From assembly GCA_021841025.1 (NCBI GenBank), contig JAKBWA010000029.1:1-64000 (forward strand): a stretch of DNA of 64,000 bases, read 5' to 3'. This stretch comes from Bacillota bacterium (lineage in GTDB: Bacteria > Bacillota > Sulfobacillia > Sulfobacillales > Sulfobacillaceae). A model generated the notes under the pieces. That model saw only the letters and a list, made by a program, of their open reading frames with translations. It made no database searches and was not told where the DNA came from. Made by a program: the position numbers and the translations under genes. Below, in pieces: positions 8,135 to 15,151 of the stretch. How positions within the stretch are numbered: position 1 is the stretch's first letter; every line of letters starts with the position of its first letter.

Positions 8135-9406
8135 CTACTCAGACAAGAAACCGTGACGTTGATAAGCCGTCCAAATTAAGTCGACGGGATGCATGGCCCG
8201 GGGCGTTTGGGACTGCGCTTTAAGCCCGGATTGAATCTGCAATATGCAACCCGGATTAGCAGCTGCCACCCACTGCACTTGTTGGGGAATCGTGGACACT
8301 TTGCGCTCTAACAACTGTTGAGCCATTTCAGGGTGCGTCAAACTATAAATGCCAGCTGCCCCGCAACAACGATCGGAATCCGTCATTTCACAGATCGTAT
8401 AGCCGGCTTTCTGCAACATCTGCCGCACCTCGGGTTTAATCCCTTGTGCATGTGCCAAGTGACACGGGTCGTGGACCGATATCTGCACCTGTTCCTGAGG
8501 CTTATCCACTTTAGGCAAAGGCAATTCAGGAAGTAGTGCCGTGATGTCAACTACCGCATTCTGAAATCGCTCAGCCCGTACTCGAAACGGGTCACTGGGG
8601 CCGAATAACTCCTGATATTCCTTTAACATCGCGCTACACCCTGCCGCCGTCACCACAACTATGGATGCACCTGAGGTTTCAAAGGCCTCGATGTTTTTCC
8701 TGGCCCACTCTCTCGCTATGTCAGGCTGACCGCCGTGCATGTGCAAAGCCCCACAGCAGCGTTGATTCTGGGGGATGATGACATCGACTTTCCCCAGTGA
8801 CAACAGATCAGCGGTATGACGGTTGGTGTCTGCATAGACTGTGTCCATCACACATCCCACAAAGAGCATCGCGCGTTGCGACAAATTAGAATGGCCTTTG
8901 ACGTGGTAGACCCGACTGAGATGTCTCGGGATGGTATCAGGAAGACCTAAAGTCAATCCTTCTAGCCTTTGGGGTATCCATTTGATTCGGGTAAGCCAGG
9001 ATCCCACCATGGGCTTTTTACTTAAGCGCGCCAAGCGTTGAAACCATCTTAGTCCTTTAGGCGACCCAAAGAACAATTGCAAAGGACGGGACACTGTGCG
9101 AAAAATCCTGAATGCTTCGGGTTGAAGGTCAGAAAACTCAGACTTGGCGGACTCGGCCCGCCAGGCTTCGACCAAATGGCCGGTCGGCACATGCGAGGGA
9201 CAGACGGCCTCGCAGGCCCGGCAATCTAAGCAATCATCCAAGGCTTTGGCGGCATGGCTGTTGAGTAGGGAGGGATCCTCTCGAAGACGCTCCAACAGGA
9301 ACACCCTCCCCCGCGGCGATTCAGACTCCAGACCCGTCGTCATGTAGGTAGGACAGGAAGACAGGCAAAGACCACAATGTACACACTGCCCAGTGTCCAT
9401 ACCCAT
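8135..9406 (-). CDS. glcF: Glycolate oxidase iron-sulfur subunit GlcF
   Basis: 423 residues. Two 4Fe-4S ferredoxin motifs are present (Cys8, 11, 14, 18 and Cys59, 62, 65, 69), followed by two CCG domains (QRCCGALHMHGGQ and DRCCGAAGIYSL). It passes electrons from GlcD/GlcE to the quinone pool. It is the first gene of the operon and is separated from glcE/glcD by three metabolic genes, an unusual split of the complex. ATG is at 9406; an in-frame ATG at 9400 sits at a better distance from GAGGGGGG and may be the true start. Confidence 0.93.
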   Translation of the reverse strand: MGMDTGQCVHCGLCLSSCPTYMTTGLESESPRGRVFLLERLREDPSLLNSHAAKALDDCLDCRACEAVCPSHVPTGHLVEAWRAESAKSEFSDLQPEAFRIFRTVSRPLQLFFGSPKGLRWFQRLARLSKKPMVGSWLTRIKWIPQRLEGLTLGLPDTIPRHLSRVYHVKGHSNLSQRAMLFVGCVMDTVYADTNRHTADLLSLGKVDVIIPQNQRCCGALHMHGGQPDIAREWARKNIEAFETSGASIVVVTAAGCSAMLKEYQELFGPSDPFRVRAERFQNAVVDITALLPELPLPKVDKPQEQVQISVHDPCHLAHAQGIKPEVRQMLQKAGYTICEMTDSDRCCGAAGIYSLTHPEMAQQLLERKVSTIPQQVQWVAAANPGCILQIQSGLKAQSQTPRAMHPVDLIWTAYQRHGFLSE

Positions 9407-9422
9407 CCCCCCTCACGTCATC

Positions 9423-9439
9423 GTTTCATAATACGAAAC
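9423..9439. promoter_or_regulatory. Palindromic operator candidate upstream of glcF
   Basis: GTTTCATAATACGAAAC: 7 of 8 base pairs match around a central A. It is 17 bases upstream of the glcF start and downstream of the TATAAT box, so a bound protein would block elongation or initiation. IclR-family regulators bind short palindromes of this size, and an IclR gene lies 1.5 kb away. The link is inference. Confidence 0.5.
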
Positions 9440-9467
9440 TGTGTTTTGTATTGTGGTTGTAATTATG

Positions 9468-9496
9468 ATTATACGGGAAAATATCCATTTAAAACA
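9468..9496 (-). promoter_or_regulatory. Promoter candidate for the glycolate operon
   Basis: A perfect TATAAT box on the minus strand (9473-9468), about 60 bases before glcF. No good TTGACA box lies 16-18 bases further upstream (the best hexamer is T-rich), so this would be an activated or weak -35 promoter. Confidence 0.45.
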
Positions 9497-9932
9497 CATT
9501 TTTTTCGAAAAAATTTGAGAGACTATTCTTCTCTTTACTTTTACCAATTGCCATGGTATTACAAATTATCGCAGCAGGATGGTGCTTATGGCCTTCAGTT
9601 GAACTGACTCAATACTGTCTTTTATTATAGAAGGATCACAGGTCGTCGCGAGAAAATCTGGCAAATATTTTAAAGGCGCCGCACGTTCTGAGCGTACCTA
9701 TAACCCGGTGGCCATTTGGTTCTTGTTTCGTTAAGACGCAGCCAAAGAAGGGAATACCCGTGACAGGAATCCTTTAAGGCTTTCAGCATAACGATATAAC
9801 CGCCCACAATTCCTGAATTTTTACCCACACCCTTTTGGGGTGTTAATCTTTCCCCACAGACTTCCCCGACTGATGGCCAAAATTTCTGGTGTCGACTACA
9901 ATGAAACAAATACTGATACGAAAGACAAGGTC

Positions 9933-10892
9933 ATGCAAATATTTGTTACCCGGGTTAAATGGGCCGTAGCTTTGATGCTTCTTGTACTGGCTCTCGGATC
10001 CATAGGCTTTCATCTCATCTATCATACGAAATGGTTCGAAGCCTTTTATTTTACTATTGCTATCATGTCTACCGTAAGCGATCCGCGTATCACTCCACAC
10101 GGCAACCTTGAGATGGCATTTAATACCCTGGTGATTATCGTTGGGACGGGCGTGTGGATCTTCGGGTTATCGATCATTGTGTCATATTTTTTGGAATCCG
10201 ATTTAGGATATTTCAGGGAGCGTCGAACAATGCGAAACATTGCACAAATGATAAACCATTTTGTCATCATCGGGGCTGGTCGCGTGGGAGAAAGTATTGC
10301 CTTGGAACTCAGAGAACTTGGGGAAGAAGTCGTCGTATTAGATCCTGATGCCCAGCGTGTCGATCGCATTAGAGCACTCGATTTTCCGTCTCTGGTAATC
10401 CCGGGATTTAACGCGGATGCCTTAAAGGTGGCCAACTTGCCTAAAGCTCGCGGCATTGCCCTAGCTATGCCTGACGATGCGCAAAACCTGTACGCATATC
10501 TTACAGCACGAGATCTAAACCCCGATTTATTAGTCGTGGCACGAGCCCAAACGCAAGAATCCGCTCATTATTTGAGAAATTTAGGAGTCACCCGTATTAT
10601 CTTGCCGGATCTCTTGACAGGACACCGAATTGCCCGAATGTTGGCCAAACCCGTGGCACAAGATTTGTTAATGGCCCTGTTAAACGAGGAAGGCGTTCAT
10701 GTTGAAGAAGCCTCCATCACGACTGGAGATCCTCTGGCCCATCAACCGATTCAAAAGGTGCGGCAAATTTACGGGCAACGGGTGACGTTAATCGGATACT
10801 GGCGCGAAAACCATTGGCACATGGCCCCAAGAGCCGACGAACTCATTCTTCCCGGGGATACGATTATTCTCGTGAAAGTGGACGAGTCTTAA
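9933..10892 (+). CDS. K+-channel-like protein with TrkA_N (RCK) domain
   Basis: 319 residues from the ATG at 9933, which has a short AAGG ribosome binding site; the frame is open back to 9840, but a hairpin covers that start. Transmembrane helix 1 is near residues 10-30, a pore-loop region near 35-52 and helix 2 near 65-85. An RCK domain follows, with the Rossmann motif GAGRVG (HFVIIGAGRVGES) and a TrkA_C-like end. In K+ channels the filter reads TVGYGD; here residues 47-52 read TVSDPR. The fold is therefore MthK-like, but K+ selectivity is doubtful. It may be a nonselective channel or a sensor. It is monocistronic and convergent with the IclR gene. Confidence 0.75.
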   Translation: MQIFVTRVKWAVALMLLVLALGSIGFHLIYHTKWFEAFYFTIAIMSTVSDPRITPHGNLEMAFNTLVIIVGTGVWIFGLSIIVSYFLESDLGYFRERRTMRNIAQMINHFVIIGAGRVGESIALELRELGEEVVVLDPDAQRVDRIRALDFPSLVIPGFNADALKVANLPKARGIALAMPDDAQNLYAYLTARDLNPDLLVVARAQTQESAHYLRNLGVTRIILPDLLTGHRIARMLAKPVAQDLLMALLNEEGVHVEEASITTGDPLAHQPIQKVRQIYGQRVTLIGYWRENHWHMAPRADELILPGDTIILVKVDES

Positions 10893-10950
10893 CTGGGATA
10901 TGCTATGCGAATCAAGAAATGCGGCGCGGCCTCCAGAAAGCCATGAGCCA

Positions 10951-11739
10951 TTAACCCATGTATCCTAGCCGTTCTGATATCTGCCGAGCAGCTTGCGCGA
11001 TCAAAGGTCCCACTTCGTTCGCCCGTTCCCATGACAAATGAGCACCCGGGGCGGAAATTCCGATAGCGGCAACAACCCGTTGACGGTAATCTACAATGGG
11101 TGCGGCCACACACAAGGCGCCCGCAACTTGTTCTTCATTGTCAATGGCAAACCCTCGCTCTCTTATGACGCTCAGTTCCTGCTCCAATTGGCGCCAATCA
11201 GTGATGGTGTGATCTGTAAATCGTTCCAAAGAACGTTTTTGCCCGCGAAACTGGTCAATCAATTCGCTACGATATGCCAACACCGCCTTGCCGACAGCGG
11301 TGCAATGAATGGGAGCGCGCCGTCCGACATTTAGCTGCATACGCAAAGGTTGATGCGCGTCAACCGTCGCGACGTATACCATGTCCAGACCATCTTCGAC
11401 CGCCACATTGACAGATTCGCCCAGTTCCGCAGCCAGACGGTCCATAATCGGCTCGGCTGCTCGATTAATCGGCCAAGCCCGGTTGGCTTTTCCGCTCATT
11501 TCAATCAGCCGCAAGCCAACCCGGTAGGCTCCCTGGGTTTCGTCCTGTTCCACGTAGCCCAAATCAATGAGAGTGTGGAGCAACCGGTAAGTCGTGCTCT
11601 TGTGCAACTCAGCGGCCTGAGCCAATTGCTTGAGAGACATGTCCGTATGCAAGACCAATTCTTCCAAAATACGGAACACGCGTTCTACAGAGTGTACGCG
11701 AACAGAATTTTCAGACTCTGAAACCACGTCCTCATCCAT
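10951..11739 (-). CDS. IclR-family transcriptional regulator
   Basis: 262 residues. An N-terminal winged helix-turn-helix (SVERVFRILEELV, then LKQLAQAAELHKSTTYRLLHTL) is followed by the IclR effector domain (HCTAVGKAVLAY, GFAIDNEEQVAGALCVAAPI, AIGISAPGAHL). The frame extends to a TTG at 11775, but the ATG at 11739 has a TTGAGGTG ribosome binding site eight bases upstream and starts MDEDVVSES. Family members of this type (for example AllR) control glyoxylate metabolism; the nearby glycolate operon with its palindrome is the obvious candidate target. That target is inference. Confidence 0.9.
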   Translation of the reverse strand: MDEDVVSESENSVRVHSVERVFRILEELVLHTDMSLKQLAQAAELHKSTTYRLLHTLIDLGYVEQDETQGAYRVGLRLIEMSGKANRAWPINRAAEPIMDRLAAELGESVNVAVEDGLDMVYVATVDAHQPLRMQLNVGRRAPIHCTAVGKAVLAYRSELIDQFRGQKRSLERFTDHTITDWRQLEQELSVIRERGFAIDNEEQVAGALCVAAPIVDYRQRVVAAIGISAPGAHLSWERANEVGPLIAQAARQISERLGYMG

Positions 11740-12122
11740 AGTCAACACCTCAACTTTCACTATTGGTCGTAACAATCTTTCTCTGGCATTGTAGCATTTT
11801 TGACAAACTGAGATGGCTCTAGTAATGCACAGGAGTACGTCTTTCTCACGAGAATTGCAAAACTCTTTTGGCCCGACACCGCCTGGGCACCCCTCTGAAC
11901 CATCCCCAGTTCTTTGAGGTCATTGCGAGGTCATTGCTGGGTGGGTTCTAGTGAACGAGACAAGACGAGCGCCTGACACCAAGCGTTGAACTCACCTTGG
12001 AATCTCTCAATCCCTCCAAAATTTTGCGAACGCTGACTGGTTGTCATGTTTATAAGGTTTTAACAATTCAGAACCCATGGTAATATGAATATCAATCCTG
12101 ACGTGACGAAAGGAAGGGTTTC
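11740..12122. other. Divergent intergenic region iclR / DIP1984 gene
   Basis: 383 bases without a gene. On the minus side an extended -10 (TGC TACAAT; 11788-11793 on the plus strand) could serve iclR. The stretch also has an 11-bp perfect tandem repeat (11916-11937). The plus-strand gene downstream has a strong AAAGGAAGG ribosome binding site just before 12123, and a weak TAATAT box near 12080. Confidence 0.5.
11916..11937. repeat. Tandem 11-bp repeat
   Basis: GAGGTCATTGC occurs twice back to back with no mismatch (11916-11926 and 11927-11937). One helical turn of spacing would place two copies of a binding site on the same DNA face. It may also be chance slippage. Confidence 0.7.
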
Positions 12123-12590
12123 ATGAAATTGGCAGAGGCGCTAGCAGAACGCAAATCCCTCCAAGATCGTCTCTCTACACTGACCTCCAGGGCACGCAAG
12201 GCTCTTATGGTCATTGAGGGGCGAAGTCCCACGGAGTCTGTAGAACAATTGCTCAAGGACATTGACAGAACTTTAAACAATTGGGAACAATTGGTGGTGA
12301 AAATTAACCAAACCAACCTTGCGACCATCTTGCCAAATGGGATGAACCTCATGGAGGCCATAGCCAAACGCGACGCCTTGGTTCGCCATATCGGCGTCTA
12401 CCAGACACTTTTATCCTCGGCAACCGGGGAGCGGGAGTTTCACGGCATGATTCCTAGGGAAATGGTATCCTTAGTCCCCGCAATTTCCCTGGCGCCGCTA
12501 CAACAACAGATAGACATGCTGACGGCGGAACGTCTCAAACTGGATTTGGCCATTCAAGAAGCCGGCTGGACGCATGATTTGATAGAATGA
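12123..12590 (+). CDS. DIP1984 family protein
   Basis: 155 residues, a mostly helical and probably coiled-coil cytoplasmic protein of the DIP1984 (septicolysin-like) family. Family marks are the start MKLAEALAERKSLQDRL, the INQTNLAT segment, MEAIAKRDAL and the C-terminal helical pair ending in AGWTHDL. No catalytic function is established for the family, so I name no role. The start codon has AAAGGAAGG seven bases upstream. It stands alone between the IclR regulator and a long noncoding stretch. Confidence 0.85.
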   Translation: MKLAEALAERKSLQDRLSTLTSRARKALMVIEGRSPTESVEQLLKDIDRTLNNWEQLVVKINQTNLATILPNGMNLMEAIAKRDALVRHIGVYQTLLSSATGEREFHGMIPREMVSLVPAISLAPLQQQIDMLTAERLKLDLAIQEAGWTHDLIE

Positions 12591-12966
12591 CACGTCGTTT
12601 TCAGTAACATAGTTAAAGAGAGAACCTTAATCAAGACGGTAGCAATTATCAATGAGACTCCCGTTCTTTCTGAAGGTCAACTGGCCTGATGGAGAATACC
12701 ATATGATTTTAACAGTCCACGCACGGCACAGGGCACGAAGTATCGGGTAAATGTGCACCGGGCAAGAACGTACGGGGTAAAATGGAGTCAATTTGCAATT
12801 GCGAGGGCGGGATCGGGGCATTAAACAAGAACACAGCACAACGATACCACTTTAGACGAAGAAAAGAGCAGTTAGCTTGTTGCCCATGTGTCCAGAGAAA
12901 GTGTTAAAGGGTCTTTTTGCGTTGTGCGGAACATTATGGTTGTGGATAACTTTTTCGTGGCATAAT

Positions 12967-13080
12967 CTGCCCAATCAAAGTCGTGTGGTTCGTCCCGGTA
13001 GGGTCTAACCGGGGCCGTGCCCAGGGGAAGCAAGCGCCTGGTGACTACATTAACAGTCCGGTGCCTGGCGCCGATTTTTT
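12967..13080 (+). ncRNA. Candidate structured RNA
   Basis: Three consecutive stems lie downstream of a possible promoter (TTGTGG at 12940-12945, CATAAT at 12961-12966): CCCGGT/ACCGGG (12994-13013), CCAGG/CCTGG (13021-13041), and a final G+C-rich stem followed by six T. GACT/AGTC can also pair across 13043-13057. No long frame fits the interval. I do not recognise a known riboswitch, SRP, 6S or tmRNA pattern. It is unattached to a downstream gene, so a small RNA is more likely than a leader. Confidence 0.35.
13059..13080 (+). terminator. Rho-independent terminator
   Basis: Stem of 6 bp (CGGTGC/GCGCCG with one G-U), 3-base loop, then A and six T on the plus strand. There is no plus-strand gene within 460 bases upstream, which suggests it ends a small transcript. 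Confidence 0.65.
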
Positions 13081-13244
13081 CACCGCCCCCCGCGATTCGG
13101 CGAGAACATGAAGTCCACGTGAATGTGAAAAGGAAAACCTCTGTAGGTCATTTCTTTGGCGGAAGCTGGAAGGCATCTGCCAATGGTTGTTATACTGTAT
13201 GGCAACAAGAGGACTCCTATACACCCCTTAGGCGAGTTCCTCGA

Positions 13245-13364
13245 TCACAATGCGATACCTGTCTGACAACCCCAAGCCCTACTGATAAATGCGATTTCCC
13301 CGTTGCCGCTTGACCTCCTGTACTGGCCATGTGCTTTGATTGGGAGACGCTTTTTCTTTGCCAT
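13245..13364 (-). CDS. Possible 39-residue basic small protein
   Basis: Frame MAKKKRLPIKAHGQYRRSSG followed by 19 more residues, lysine- and arginine-rich at the N-terminus. The reason to list it is the ribosome binding site: a perfect AAGGAGG six bases before the ATG. Upstream on the minus strand is a very A+T-rich stretch (13380-13430) with TATATT-like boxes. I recognise no family. It could be a real small protein or the truncated start of a lost gene. Confidence 0.35.
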   Translation of the reverse strand: MAKKKRLPIKAHGQYRRSSGNGEIAFISRAWGCQTGIAL

Positions 13365-13751
13365 GTCCAACCTCCTTATCAGTAAAATATTGTGGAACCA
13401 AAGAATTAATTGCAATATAATAAAAATAATCACCCGAAACTACGGCTAGTCACGGCAATGGTTTTGGCTTTTAATAAAGATTATCAAGACGTGACGTCTT
13501 CTACAGTATCGCAAGGCACCTGCCTTAGGTGAACGAGATGCCAATGACACACCAGATCTCAAAAATATGCCGGAATACCGGATATACGTAAATGCCACGT
13601 ATCATGACAATAATCTAAATTTCCTTTATAACCCCATTCGTAGGAGCATGCCCTGCATTAACGACATGCCAATTTCGCACAGTCAGGAGAGGAGATACGA
13701 TCACCTCGCCTTGGCCGGTTTCCGGCAAATCGTGTGAAGGGAGCCAAAGAC

Positions 13752-14171
13752 ATGCGTAAGCCAGTGCAAACCTATTATCTGCGAAGACTCATCAACACGC
13801 TCGTTGACGAATCCTTAACGAGTCCCAGTTTAGCCGAAATGGTTCACCAGCATTTGCAGGTTGAATGGATTCGAGATCGTCGGCTGTCACAATACCGTAT
13901 CTTTGACTCGCGTGAAGTCTATTGGGAGTTAAGCGTCATTGACGCTCATGGCTATACAGACACGTTGTACCAACAAGGATTGGCATTACTAGCCATTGCT
14001 GTCAATGGCGCATTAGTTGCTCCCGCGGATGAGGAGCGAGCCAGAAAGCTATTTCCCAACCGGGCATTTCGCACTTGCCCTCACTGCGGCCAACGCTTTC
14101 ACTCGTGGCTGGACTATTATGGGCATTACCAGCTCGACCATCTCTTAGACAACCAAGATCAGGCTATTTAA
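13752..14171 (+). CDS. Small protein with classical C2H2 zinc finger
   Basis: 139 residues, family not recognised. The C-terminus has CPHCGQRFHSWLDYYGHYQL followed by DH: Cys109-x2-Cys112-x12-His125-x4-His130, the spacing of a classical C2H2 finger, rare in bacteria. The N-terminal 100 residues are mixed helical and strand, with no membrane segment. The frame is open to a GTG at 13734, but the ATG at 13752 has GAAGGGAG eight bases upstream. A hairpin (13714-13726) sits just upstream in the leader. A DNA- or RNA-binding role is possible but unproven. Confidence 0.7.
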   Translation: MRKPVQTYYLRRLINTLVDESLTSPSLAEMVHQHLQVEWIRDRRLSQYRIFDSREVYWELSVIDAHGYTDTLYQQGLALLAIAVNGALVAPADEERARKLFPNRAFRTCPHCGQRFHSWLDYYGHYQLDHLLDNQDQAI

Positions 14172-14302
14172 CGCTTGATTCTTGTAAAACGGGTTCCAAA
14201 GACGCTATACTTAGCCACAATATGCCGTATTTGTTCAGCGAGAAAAAAGACGGTCGGATACCGGAGAGTTCATCCGGGATCCCACCGGTTGAGGGATAGG
14301 CG

Positions 14303-15151
14303 ATGAATGTTTCCTTGTTAGAGCAAATAGATTCTCTGTGTTGGGATTTGTTAAGCCATATCCCCTCCCAAAACCAATGGCTTCTCAAGCAAACCCTATA
14401 CACAGCACCATTACGCCGACAATTGGTTGCCGCCTTGCCCTTCCACCCCGGAGATCTGGTAGCTGACTTAGGCACAGGGTACGGCGTCATGGCTGTGGAA
14501 ATGGCCGAGACGCTTAAAGTACAGGTGATAGGCGTCGACATCGACACCAATGTCCTTGCCTATGCCAGAGTGTTGACGGAGTCAATCTACGGCCTTCAAG
14601 CGCCGGTGCAATTCATCGAAACCGATGTCTATCATCTACCCTTTGCCGACCAATCGCTCGACGGGATCACTGCTCGGTTTCTGTTTCAGCATCTCAACAA
14701 CCCCCTTCTTTTAGCACGCGAAATTTTTCGCGTGCTAAAACCCGGAGCTCGTGTTTTCATCGAAGACATCGACGACGGTTTCACCATGGAATTTCCTGCC
14801 CTGCCGCATTCGTGGCAAATCGTCATTCAAGCCTTTCGAAAATTGCAGTCCCTTCAAGGAGGCGATCGCTTTATCGGCAGAAAAATTCCCTCATACATGC
14901 ATCAAGCCCACTTGGCTGTCGAAGGAATCGGCATTCGTCCTCTGGCCCAATTCTCTGAGCAAAATCCCCACGACATCGCGCATCAGTTTGAGCGTGAAAG
15001 AATTGAACAAGTGTTGCCGGAACTCTTCACACGCCACTTGTTGACTGAATCACAGTGGCAAGCAGCTCTCCGGGATTTACTCGCTACCGAAGGCCAATGG
15101 CTGTTTCAAAGCGTTTCTCAGTTTCAGATTATGGGCTATCGTCCTCGTTAA
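14303..15151 (+). CDS. Class I SAM-dependent methyltransferase
   Basis: 282 residues. Motif I is VADLGTGYG (about residues 53-61), followed by VIGVDIDTNVL (acidic residue of motif II), and LDGITARFLFQHLNNP and REIFRVLKPGA are the post-II and motif-III regions of UbiE-like methyltransferases. The N-terminal 40 residues may form a substrate lid. The substrate cannot be told. The ribosome binding site is GAGGGAT before the ATG. Its stop codon overlaps that of the convergent reductase gene. Codons for LAREIFRVLK form a 15-bp perfect inverted repeat. Confidence 0.85.
   Translation: MNVSLLEQIDSLCWDLLSHIPSQNQWLLKQTLYTAPLRRQLVAALPFHPGDLVADLGTGYGVMAVEMAETLKVQVIGVDIDTNVLAYARVLTESIYGLQAPVQFIETDVYHLPFADQSLDGITARFLFQHLNNPLLLAREIFRVLKPGARVFIEDIDDGFTMEFPALPHSWQIVIQAFRKLQSLQGGDRFIGRKIPSYMHQAHLAVEGIGIRPLAQFSEQNPHDIAHQFERERIEQVLPELFTRHLLTESQWQAALRDLLATEGQWLFQSVSQFQIMGYRPR
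14709..14740. repeat. Long perfect inverted repeat inside the methyltransferase gene
   Basis: TTTTAGCACGCGAAA (14709-14723) and its exact complement (14726-14740) with a 2-base centre. It encodes the conserved LAREIFRVLK motif, so the protein sequence constrains it, but synonymous choices make it fully symmetric. Confidence 0.85.

Larger units (their letters stand above)
9407..9932. other. Intergenic region between divergent glcF and channel gene
   Basis: A+T-rich divergent control region. The glcF side has a palindromic operator candidate (9423-9439) and a TATAAT box (9468-9473, minus). The channel-gene side has a hairpin ACACCC/GGGTGT (9827-9843) that overlaps the furthest upstream GTG (9840) of that frame and argues for a later start. 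I see no gene in 9407-9932. Confidence 0.6.
12591..13751. other. 1.16-kb intergenic region with several hairpins
   Basis: No conventional gene is supported, apart from a possible 39-residue minus-strand protein (13245-13364). The region carries a candidate structured RNA ending in a terminator (about 12967-13080), and many small perfect hairpins: AAGACG/CGTCTT (13486-13500), AAGGC/GCCTT (about 13514-13527), ATACGT/ACGTAT (13584-13602) and GCCGG/CCGGC (13714-13726, just before the next gene's ribosome binding site). A 32-codon plus-strand frame (12652-12750) contains HARHRARSIG, which recalls DUF4258-type toxins but has no ribosome binding site. The stretch may be the remains of a lost element. 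Confidence 0.5.

Noticed and set aside
9670-9909. 79-codon minus-strand frame in the glcF/channel gap
   Set aside because: Overlaps the channel gene's 5' region and hairpin; no ribosome binding site or recognisable domain.
12652-12750. 32-codon frame containing HARHRARSIG, reminiscent of DUF4258-type toxins
   Set aside because: No ribosome binding site, very short, and no partner gene; the likeness rests on about ten residues.
12941-12949. Perfect DnaA box (TGTGGATAA)
   Set aside because: A single 9-base match is expected by chance in a window of this size; there is no cluster of boxes, no A+T-rich unwinding element and no dnaA nearby.
13017-13313. 98-codon plus-strand frame in the noncoding stretch
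   Set aside because: It starts inside the RNA candidate, crosses its terminator, and has low-complexity composition without a ribosome binding site.
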